From NCBI GenBank assembly GCA_903930195.1, contig CAIYXH010000154.1:1-6703 (forward strand): a DNA stretch of 6,703 bases, read 5' to 3'. The notes under the pieces are model-generated. The model was not told the DNA's origin and did not search any database. It saw nothing but the letters and a program-made list of their open reading frames with translations. This stretch comes from an uncultured Actinomycetes bacterium (GTDB lineage Bacteria; Actinomycetota; Thermoleophilia; Gaiellales; Gaiellaceae). Positions 1-5,369 of this stretch are shown here, piece after piece (positions within the stretch are counted from its first letter, which is position 1; each line of letters begins with the position of its first letter). The position numbers were made by a program, and so were the translations under genes.

Positions 1-1
1 G

Positions 2-70
2 GCAGGTACCTTCGCGACGTTCAATCGCGACGCGCACGACCGCCTCTCACCGAACGTCACCCCCGAATGA
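2..70 (+). CDS. tgt: C-terminal end of upstream gene, probably queuine tRNA-ribosyltransferase (partial)
   Basis: An open frame enters from the left edge and stops at TGA 68-70, giving only 22 residues. They begin AGTFATFNRDAHDR and end LSPNVTPE. The AGxFAxF pattern resembles the extreme C-terminus of bacterial tRNA-guanine transglycosylases, which commonly end in an EGRFAEF-like helix. The tgt-yajC-secD-secF order is classical in many bacteria, which supports the call. Tgt exchanges guanine for a queuosine precursor at the wobble position of certain tRNAs in the cytosol. The stop overlaps the yajC start as ATGA, so the two genes are probably translationally coupled. In many Actinobacteria ruvB precedes yajC instead, but this tail does not look like RuvB. 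With so few residues the identity is an inference, mostly from gene order. Confidence 0.42.
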   Translation, partial: AGTFATFNRDAHDRLSPNVTPE

Positions 71-396
71 ACGCCATCATCCCCATCGCGATCCTCGTCG
101 CGATCGTCTGGGTCATCTTCTCGCTCCCCGCGCGGAAGCAGCGCCGGGCGCACGCCGAGATGCAGGACTCCGTCGACGTCGGCGACGAGATCATCAGCGC
201 CGGCGGGATCCACGGGACGATCCGCGAGGCCGGGGCGGAGGACGTGCGCGTCGAGATCGCGCCCGGCGTCGTCGTCACACTCGACCGCCGCGCCGTCGCC
301 GCCGTTGCCCAGGAAGACGCTCCCGAGGACGAGCCTGCGGTCGACGAGCCCGAGCCGGTCGAACCCGCCGCGCCCGAAGATTCCTCGGCGAGCTAG
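67..396 (+). CDS. yajC: Sec translocon accessory subunit YajC
   Basis: This encodes a 109-residue single-pass membrane protein of normal YajC length. Residues 3-20 form one hydrophobic segment. A basic stretch follows (ARKQRRAHAEM, 22-32), then the family core with VGDEIISAGGIHGTI at 38-52, matching the usual GD-x-V-x-T-x-GGI-x-G-x-V pattern. The C-terminal tail (82-109) is strongly acidic, with 11 Asp/Glu in 28 residues, and is rich in proline. In the family, the N-terminus anchors in the inner membrane and the core faces the cytosol, in contact with SecDF and YidC. The ATG at 67 is favoured because it places the membrane segment at the N-terminus and overlaps the preceding stop (ATGA). I see no clear ribosome binding site, which fits translational coupling. 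secDF follows 15 bases downstream. Confidence 0.93.
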   Translation: MNAIIPIAILVAIVWVIFSLPARKQRRAHAEMQDSVDVGDEIISAGGIHGTIREAGAEDVRVEIAPGVVVTLDRRAVAAVAQEDAPEDEPAVDEPEPVEPAAPEDSSAS

Positions 397-411
397 CTAA
401 CCTGTCGCGTC

Positions 412-3267
412 GTGGCTTCGCGCCGCTCTCATCTGACGCTCGTCGTCCTGATCATCGCTGCCATGGTGGGCGTCGCCATGCTCGCGATCCCCGGCTCGCC
501 GGCGCATCGGTCGCTGAAGCAGGGCCTCGACCTCCAGGGCGGCCTCGAGGTCGTCCTCCAGGCTGAGACGACGAACGGGCACGTCCCGAACGCGAGCGAC
601 CTCGACCGCTCGATCTCGATCATGCGCAGCCGGGTCGACAAGCTCGGCGTCTCGCAGCCGGTGATCCGCAAGCAGGGGACGAACCAGATTGTGATCCAGC
701 TCCCGGCGGTGCACGACACGAACCAGGCCGCGGCGATCATCGGCCAGACCGCACAGCTCGAGCTCTACGACCTGACGCCCTCGCTCCTCGGCTCGTCGAT
801 CGACGCCTCCGACAACGCGATCCCGCACACGAAGCTCTTCCAGATCCTCACGAGCGTCCAGACGGGCCAGCCCGGCACGCCGTCCGCCTACTACCTCTTC
901 GACTCGAACTCCGAGAAGACCGCCGCCGGCCCGGCGACCTCGATCGCCGCGCTGAAGAACCTCCCGGCGGTGAAGAAGCTGAAGCCGATCAAGGCGAAGA
1001 CCGTCACGAAGACGACCGGCACCGGCAAGAAGAAGAAGACGACGACGAAGGTCGTCAAGCCCGGCAAGACGACTGCGGGCTTCCCCACCGGCTACCAGGT
1101 GCTGAGCGTGCCGAAGAAGGCCGTGGTCGTCACCTGCGACGCGACGATCGCCCAGGTCTGCCCGGGCGTCACGCCGGTGCCGGGGACGACCTACTACTAC
1201 CTCTTCAAGCACGGCAGCTACGCGAACGACACCTCGAGCCCGTACCCGCAGATGACGGGCTCCGACCTGAAGCTCTCGGGCACCCAGGCCGACTTCGACC
1301 CGACGACCGGCGCGCCGATCGTGACGCTGCAGTTCAAGGGCGAGGGCAACAAGCTCTTCCACGAGATCACCCGCAACGAGGCGATTCGCGGCCAGCAGCT
1401 CGGCAACCAGGACTACCAGAGCTTCGCGATCGTCCTCGACAACCAGATCTACTCGTTCCCGACGATCGACTACACCCAGAACCCCGACGGGATCGACCCG
1501 TCGAACGGCGGCGCCGAGATCACCGGCATCGGCTCGATCTCCGAGGCGAAGAGCCTCGCGCTCGTGCTGCAGACCGGTGCGCTGCCCGTGCGGTTCGCAA
1601 CGGTCGAGCGCACCGACGTCTCCGCGACCCTCGGCAAGGACTCGCTCAAGCAGGCACGCAACGCGGCCCTCGGCGGCCTGATCGCCGTGATCCTCTTCCT
1701 GCTGATCCTCTACCGCTTCCTCGGCGTCGTCGCCGTGATCGGCCTCGCGATCTACGCGGCGCTCCTCTACGGCGCGATCCTGATCTTCGGCGTCGTGCTG
1801 ACGCTGCCGGGCTTCGCCGGCCTCGTGCTCACGATCGGGGTGGCCGCCGACGCGAACGTCGTCATCTTCGAACGCATCAAGGAAGAGGTGCGCGGGGGGA
1901 AGTCCGTCCGCGCGGCGATCGCAGCCGGCTACGCGAAGGGCTTCCACACGATCGTCGACGCGAACGTCGTCACCTGCATCGCCGCTCTGATCCTGTTAGC
2001 CGTCGCGACCGCCGACGTGAAGGGCTTCGCGCTGATGCTGCTGATCGGCACCGTGCTCTCGCTCGTCACCTCCGTCGTCGCGACGCGTGCGATGCTCGGG
2101 CTGCTCTCCGGCTTCCGCTGGTTCGAGCACCCGCGCTTCATGGGCTCGAGCCCCGAGGAGATCCCGCGCTGGCAGCGGATCGACGTCGTCGGTCGCCGAC
2201 GGCTCTGGTTCGTCCTCTCGATTGCCGCCGTGGTGATCAGCATCCTCGCGATCGGCTTCAAGGGGCTCAACCTCGGCATCGACTTCAAGGGCGGCGTCCA
2301 GGTCACGTTCACGACCGCGAAGCCGACCCCGATCGGCAACGTGCGCCAGCAGGCGATCGACATCGGCCGCAGCGACGCCGTCGTCCAGGGCCGTGGCAAG
2401 ACGACGGGCACCGACTCGTACACGAGCTTCCAGATCGCGCTGAAGAAGCTCGACAACAAGGATCTGACGACGCTGACGAACGACCTGACCGCGAAGGTCG
2501 CTGCGGAGAAGCTCAGCGTCAAGAGCGTCTCCGCGAGCTTCAGCCACCAGATCCTCGACGGCGCCATCGCCGCGATCCTCGTCTCGTTCGTGCTGATCGC
2601 CGCCTACGTCAGCCTGCGGTTCAAGTGGCGGTTCGCGATCCCGATCCTGCGGACGCTGATCAACGACATCCCGATCACGCTCGGCGTCTACGCGATCTCC
2701 GGGCGCGAGGTCACCGCCTCGACCGTCGCCGCGCTGCTGACCATCCTCGGCTACTCGGTCTACGACACGATCATCGTCTTCGACCGGGTGCGCGAGAACC
2801 TGCGGCTGATGCCGCGCGCGAGCATCGCCACGATCGCGAACGTCTCGGTCTGGGAGGTGCTGAAGCGGTCGATCGTCACCTCGGTGATCACGCTGATCCC
2901 GATCGTCGCGCTCTTCAGCTTCGGCGGCGCGACCCTCAAGGACTTCGCCTTCGCGATCATGGTCGGCATCGCCGTCGGCGCCGTCTCGACGATCTTCATC
3001 GCGACGCCGCTCCTCACGAGCCTGCTCGAGCGCGACCCGAACTACGCGCGCCGCGTCGACGACCCGGACTCGACCCACGGTCCGCGCGGTGGACGCCTGC
3101 TCCGCCGGGCCGAGAAGGCCGCGACGGACGCGCCGGCACCCGAGACGCCGATGGATGCGATCGAGGACGCCGTTCAGGACATCGTCGAGCCGAATCCGAC
3201 GGCCGACGCGAAGCGCGAGCGTCGTCGCCAGCGCCGCCAGAACCGGCCGCATGGACGACCCCGCTGA
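412..3267 (+). CDS. secDF: Fused protein translocase subunit SecDF
   Basis: One uninterrupted 951-residue frame contains SecD (about 1-567) followed by SecF (about 590-875). SecDF sits beside SecYEG and uses the proton gradient to help pull exported proteins outward. SecD: TM1 at 8-26, GLDLQGG at 38-44, a large extracytoplasmic P1 domain to about 417, then five more TM segments; GVAADANVVIFERIKEE (476-492) contains the TM4 aspartate D480. SecF: TM near 598-616, GIDFKGG at 622-628, a small P4 domain, and five more TM segments with GYSVYDTIIVFDRVREN (780-796). D785 and R819 lie 34 residues apart, the same spacing as the E. coli SecF D213/R247 pair, so the proton-pathway residues look intact. 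P1 carries extra sequence between about 121 and 280, including a Lys/Thr-rich stretch (189-222) and C242/C250. The cytosolic tail is Arg-rich. GTG 412 is chosen because the next in-frame ATG would remove TM1; no clear ribosome binding site is visible. Confidence 0.97.
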   Translation: MASRRSHLTLVVLIIAAMVGVAMLAIPGSPAHRSLKQGLDLQGGLEVVLQAETTNGHVPNASDLDRSISIMRSRVDKLGVSQPVIRKQGTNQIVIQLPAVHDTNQAAAIIGQTAQLELYDLTPSLLGSSIDASDNAIPHTKLFQILTSVQTGQPGTPSAYYLFDSNSEKTAAGPATSIAALKNLPAVKKLKPIKAKTVTKTTGTGKKKKTTTKVVKPGKTTAGFPTGYQVLSVPKKAVVVTCDATIAQVCPGVTPVPGTTYYYLFKHGSYANDTSSPYPQMTGSDLKLSGTQADFDPTTGAPIVTLQFKGEGNKLFHEITRNEAIRGQQLGNQDYQSFAIVLDNQIYSFPTIDYTQNPDGIDPSNGGAEITGIGSISEAKSLALVLQTGALPVRFATVERTDVSATLGKDSLKQARNAALGGLIAVILFLLILYRFLGVVAVIGLAIYAALLYGAILIFGVVLTLPGFAGLVLTIGVAADANVVIFERIKEEVRGGKSVRAAIAAGYAKGFHTIVDANVVTCIAALILLAVATADVKGFALMLLIGTVLSLVTSVVATRAMLGLLSGFRWFEHPRFMGSSPEEIPRWQRIDVVGRRRLWFVLSIAAVVISILAIGFKGLNLGIDFKGGVQVTFTTAKPTPIGNVRQQAIDIGRSDAVVQGRGKTTGTDSYTSFQIALKKLDNKDLTTLTNDLTAKVAAEKLSVKSVSASFSHQILDGAIAAILVSFVLIAAYVSLRFKWRFAIPILRTLINDIPITLGVYAISGREVTASTVAALLTILGYSVYDTIIVFDRVRENLRLMPRASIATIANVSVWEVLKRSIVTSVITLIPIVALFSFGGATLKDFAFAIMVGIAVGAVSTIFIATPLLTSLLERDPNYARRVDDPDSTHGPRGGRLLRRAEKAATDAPAPETPMDAIEDAVQDIVEPNPTADAKRERRRQRRQNRPHGRPR

Positions 3268-3541
3268 GCTTCCCCCCGCCGGGGAGCCCGATCCGCTCGA
3301 TCGGCTCCTCTCGCTCGTCGGCCCGCGCGTCGACGAGCTGCGCGGCTTCCTCAACGACGTCGCCGGCCGCTGGCGCGGTGACGCGACGCGTTGGGGCGGC
3401 GGGACGCGGGAACGCCTCGACGATCTGCTCCGCGAGCTCGGCCTGGTGACGCGCGAGGAGTGGGACGAGCTCGACCTCCGCGTCGCTCAGCTCGAGCACC
3501 GGTTGCGGCTGCTCGAGGACGGGCCCGCGAAGCCCGTCTGA
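3251..3541 (+). CDS. Small coiled-coil protein of unknown function overlapping secDF
   Basis: This is a 96-residue, soluble-looking, highly charged protein with no signal peptide or membrane segment. Residues 1-14 are acidic and proline-rich. Residues 16-62 look helical and amphipathic, broken by a Trp/Gly stretch (WRGDATRWGGG, 41-51). Residues 66-89 (VTREEWDEL to RLRLLE) form a short heptad coiled coil with L74, V78, L81, L85 and L88 at a/d spacing. The VTREEWDELDLRVAQLE stretch recalls the C-terminal helix of UbiK/BMFP proteins (VSREEFD...) and the end of phasin-like granule proteins, but this is too short to assign a family. The frame is open farther upstream inside secDF, but ATG 3251 gives a sensible protein and overlaps the secDF stop by 17 bases, which suggests coupled translation. 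No strong ribosome binding site precedes it. I do not recognise a function. Confidence 0.72.
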   Translation: MDDPAELPPAGEPDPLDRLLSLVGPRVDELRGFLNDVAGRWRGDATRWGGGTRERLDDLLRELGLVTREEWDELDLRVAQLEHRLRLLEDGPAKPV

Positions 3542-3556
3542 CCGTCTGGAGTGGTA

Positions 3557-3571
3557 CCGTTGATCAAACGG
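3557..3571. repeat. Inverted repeat A (possible operator or RNA hairpin)
   Basis: CCGTT (3557-3561) and AACGG (3567-3571) are perfect reverse complements around the 5-base centre GATCA. The middle also contains the 8-base palindrome TTGATCAA (3560-3567). At DNA level this could be a binding site for a dimeric regulator. As RNA it is a short hairpin that competes with the next repeat for bases 3569-3571. It starts 16 bases after the stop of the coiled-coil gene. Confidence 0.45.
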
Positions 3572-3590
3572 AGAGCAATAGGGTTCTCCG
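3569..3590 (+). terminator. Hairpin B, possible terminator of the sec block or leader element
   Basis: CGGAGAGC (3569-3576) pairs with GGTTCTCCG-side bases 3583-3590, giving 8 consecutive pairs including one G-U, with a 6-base loop AATAGG. It lies 28 bases after the last stop of the sec block, a reasonable place for a terminator. No T-run follows, as is common in high-GC bacteria, so termination is not certain. It could equally be part of the 5' leader of the helicase mRNA. Confidence 0.4.
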
Positions 3591-3630
3591 GTGAGATCGC
3601 GTTTCCATTCGGTTACGGGATCTCGTACCG
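3589..3630 (+). promoter_or_regulatory. Hairpin C in the helicase 5' leader
   Basis: CGGTGAGATC (3589-3598) pairs with GATCTC (3619-3624) and ACCG (3627-3630), interrupted by a 2-base bulge (GT, 3625-3626). This gives ten pairs closing a 20-base loop. It ends only 4 bases before the AGGAGA ribosome binding site, so its formation could affect ribosome access. It shares C3589 and G3590 with hairpin B. Confidence 0.4.
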
Positions 3631-3634
3631 AAAT

Positions 3635-3640
3635 AGGAGA
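3635..3640 (+). promoter_or_regulatory. Ribosome binding site of the helicase gene
   Basis: AGGAGA lies 8 bases before ATG 3649. It is one of only two clear Shine-Dalgarno sequences in the window and fixes the helicase start, fitting a gene that opens a new operon. Confidence 0.8.
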
Positions 3641-3648
3641 CAGATCAC

Positions 3649-4866
3649 ATGACTCAGGTCCTGCCAGACGGCGGGGACGCAGCTACCGCGACGGAGATCT
3701 CTCCGACGTGGGCGTCGCTCGGCGTCTCCGAGCCCGTCTGCGCCGCCCTTCTGGCGCGCGGCATCACGCGGCCCTTTCCGATCCAGGCCATTGCCATCCC
3801 CGAGGGGCTCTCGGGCGGGGACGTCCTCGCGAAGAGCCCAACCGGCTCCGGCAAGACGATCGCCTTCGGCATCCCGATCGTCGAGCGGCTCGATCCGGCT
3901 TCGTCCGCGGTCGCCGCGCTCGTCCTCGTGCCGACCCGTGAGCTCGCGCTCCAGGTGACCGAGGAGATCGAGCTCGTCGCGAAGCCGCTCGGCCTGCGCG
4001 TCGCCTCGGTCTACGGCGGCGTCCCGCTCGGCAAGCAGGCCTCCGACGCCAAGGGCGCGCAGATCATCGTCGCGACGCCCGGGCGGCTGCAGGATCTCGC
4101 CGACCGCCGGCTGCTCTCGGTCGACCAGGTCGAGATCCTCGTGCTCGACGAGGCCGACCGGATGCTCGACATGGGCTTCAAGCCGCAGGTCGACAAGATC
4201 GTGCGGATGCTCTCGAGCGACCGCCAGACGATGTTCTTCTCCGCGACGCTCGACGGCGAGGTCGGCGAGCTGGCGCGGCGCTACACGCACTTCCCGGCCC
4301 GCTTCGAGGCCGAGCTCCCCGAGCAGCACCGCTCGGGTGAGATCGAGCACCACTTCGTCCCCGTGACGATGGAGAACAAGCTCCAGACGCTCGTCGATCT
4401 GCTGCCGACCGATGGCGGGCTGACGCTGATCTTCGTCCGCACGAAGGCCGGCGCCGACCGGCTCGTCGAGCGGCTGCGCAAGCACGAGATCGAGTCGGTC
4501 GCGATCCACGGCGACAAGGCGCAGGTGCAGCGCGAGAAGGCGCTCGAGCGCTTCGACTCCGGCAAGGTGCGCACGCTCGTCGCCACCGACGTCGCGGCCC
4601 GCGGGATCGATATCGACGCGATCACGCACGTCGTCAACTTCGATCCGCCGGAGGAGGCTGCTGCCTACACCCACCGGGTCGGTCGGACGGGGCGCGCAGG
4701 CCGCGGCGGCACGGGCATCACGCTCGTGCTCCCCGACCAGCAGGAAGAGGTCAGCCGCATGGCGCGTCTCGCGGCGCAGACCGAGAAGTTCGAGGAGTCC
4801 GGCATGAAGATGGCGAAGCCGAAGCTGCTCTACAGCTCGCGCAAGGGACGGAGATCGAAGTGGTAG
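3649..4866 (+). CDS. DEAD-box ATP-dependent RNA helicase (RhlE/DeaD-like, minimal core)
   Basis: This 405-residue protein holds the complete superfamily 2 DEAD-box core and little else. Domain 1: Q motif ending PFPIQ (42-46), with Trp21 where a Phe is usual; Walker A SPTGSGKT (63-70); PTRELA (95-100); TPGR (143-146); DEAD (167-170); SAT (198-200). Domain 2: LIFVRTK (260-266), ATDVAARGID (312-321) and HRVGRTGR (342-349). These proteins use ATP to separate short RNA duplexes, acting in ribosome assembly, mRNA decay or cold adaptation. The C-terminal extension after about 365 is short and ends in a basic stretch (SRKGRRSKW). It lacks the long RNA-binding tails of DeaD/CsdA and the DbpA RNA-recognition domain, so the exact substrate is unknown. 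The gene has its own ribosome binding site, and its last codons overlap the greA start (GTGGTAG), so the two should be co-expressed. Confidence 0.95.
   Translation: MTQVLPDGGDAATATEISPTWASLGVSEPVCAALLARGITRPFPIQAIAIPEGLSGGDVLAKSPTGSGKTIAFGIPIVERLDPASSAVAALVLVPTRELALQVTEEIELVAKPLGLRVASVYGGVPLGKQASDAKGAQIIVATPGRLQDLADRRLLSVDQVEILVLDEADRMLDMGFKPQVDKIVRMLSSDRQTMFFSATLDGEVGELARRYTHFPARFEAELPEQHRSGEIEHHFVPVTMENKLQTLVDLLPTDGGLTLIFVRTKAGADRLVERLRKHEIESVAIHGDKAQVQREKALERFDSGKVRTLVATDVAARGIDIDAITHVVNFDPPEEAAAYTHRVGRTGRAGRGGTGITLVLPDQQEEVSRMARLAAQTEKFEESGMKMAKPKLLYSSRKGRRSKW
4850..4853 (+). promoter_or_regulatory. Ribosome binding site of greA
   Basis: GGAG lies 6 bases before GTG 4860, inside the helicase reading frame. 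It supports the GTG as the greA start and the 7-base overlap with the helicase gene. Confidence 0.7.
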
Positions 4867-5306
4867 ACGAGCGGCTCACCGAGAAGCAGGCCGAGGCGCT
4901 CCGCGGCGAGCTCGCCGAGCTCGAGGGCCCGCGCCGCACCGAAGTCGTCGCGGCGATCAAGACCGCGCGCGAGTTCGGCGACCTGTCCGAGAACTTCGAG
5001 TACCACGCGGCGAAGAACGAGCAGGGGCTGCTCGAGGCGCGCATCCGCACGCTTCGGGCCCGGCTCGAGGGCGCCGAGATCGTCGAGACGGCAAGCGGCG
5101 ACGAGGTCGGCATCGGCTCCATCGTCGAGGTCGCCGACGAGGGTGGCGCGATCATCAAGGTCGAGGTCAGCGCCGTCGGCGGCACGGGCACCGTCTCGCC
5201 GACGTCACCGCTCGGCTCCGCGCTGCTCGGCCACAAGGTCGGCGACGCGGTCCAGGTGCAGGCGCCCCGCGGCTCCTGGACCGCCACGGTCAAGAGCATC
5301 TCCTAG
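4860..5306 (+). CDS. greA: Transcription elongation factor GreA
   Basis: This 148-residue protein is slightly shorter than E. coli GreA (158). Residues 5-75 form the N-terminal antiparallel coiled coil. At its tip is the family signature FGDLSENFEYHAAKNEQ (39-55), which contains the acidic residues D41 and E44. These enter the RNA polymerase secondary channel and help position the catalytic metal that cleaves backtracked RNA. The C-terminal globular domain (about 80-148) carries the usual SPLGSALLGHKVGDAV stretch (116-131) and PRGSW (136-140) near the end. GreA rescues stalled RNA polymerase in the cytosol. The start is GTG 4860, preceded by GGAG and overlapping the helicase stop by 7 bases. 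The pairing puts RNA unwinding and rescue of paused transcription under shared control. A strong hairpin begins 10 bases after the stop. Confidence 0.95.
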   Translation: MVDERLTEKQAEALRGELAELEGPRRTEVVAAIKTAREFGDLSENFEYHAAKNEQGLLEARIRTLRARLEGAEIVETASGDEVGIGSIVEVADEGGAIIKVEVSAVGGTGTVSPTSPLGSALLGHKVGDAVQVQAPRGSWTATVKSIS

Positions 5307-5316
5307 CCATCACGTA

Positions 5317-5340
5317 GGGACAGGTCTTCAGACCTGTCCC
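5317..5340 (+). terminator. Strong hairpin after greA, likely terminator or palindromic repeat
   Basis: GGGACAGGTC (5317-5326) and GACCTGTCCC (5331-5340) are perfect reverse complements around TTCA, a 10-bp GC-rich stem with a 4-base loop. The symmetry extends to 11 bases per arm at DNA level. Its position 10 bases after greA and 29 bases before the next gene fits a transcription terminator. It has no T-run on either side, so it may be a U-less or bidirectional structure, or a copy of a dispersed palindromic repeat. Confidence 0.72.
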
Positions 5341-5369
5341 GGTCGAGCGCCTGCTGCAACACTTGGCGC

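Larger units (their letters stand above)
3542..3648 (+). promoter_or_regulatory. Intergenic leader of the helicase-greA operon, rich in inverted repeats
   Basis: This 107-base spacer separates the sec block from the helicase gene and is visibly less GC-rich than the coding sequence around it. Three inverted repeats lie in series (3557-3571, 3569-3590, 3589-3630). Each shares bases with its neighbour, so adjacent hairpins compete. It should contain the end of the upstream transcript, the promoter for the helicase operon, or both. I could not find a convincing -35/-10 pair: TTGATC at 3560-3565 has no good -10 at 17 bases. The 3' end carries a good ribosome binding site. Confidence 0.55.

Noticed and set aside
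391..398. AGCTAGCT palindrome at the yajC stop
   Set aside because: Only 8 bases, overlaps the stop codon, and is expected by chance; no paired site or spacing suggests a function.
1021..1080. AAG/ACG-rich run in secDF as a possible tandem repeat or frameshift tract
   Set aside because: The reading frame stays open on both sides and the codons do not form regular repeat units. It is better described as a low-complexity coding insertion.
397..1947. 516-codon minus-strand open frame opposite secDF
   Set aside because: Its translation is Arg/Asp/Glu/Leu/Val-rich low-complexity sequence with no motif. It is the usual antisense shadow of a GC-rich gene, and the plus strand clearly encodes SecDF.
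3089..3250. Longer N-terminus for the small coiled-coil protein, starting at ATG 3089
   Set aside because: The added 54 residues lie wholly inside secDF and are Arg/Ser-rich out-of-frame sequence. ATG 3251 gives a compact protein with a normal short overlap.
1996..3354. 452-codon minus-strand open frame opposite the SecF half
   Set aside because: Same shadow composition, no domain motifs, and it spans the junction of two well-supported plus-strand genes.
2625..3449. 274-codon plus-strand frame overlapping the secDF end
   Set aside because: An Arg/Asp/Ala-rich out-of-frame translation of secDF. The SecF motifs lie in the other frame.
3560..3588. Sigma-70-type promoter with TTGATC as -35
   Set aside because: No acceptable -10 hexamer sits 16-18 bases downstream (bases 3583-3588 read GTTCTC), so I do not call a promoter.
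3613..4674. 353-codon minus-strand frame opposite the helicase gene
   Set aside because: Shadow of the DEAD-box helicase, with a biased composition and no recognisable motif.
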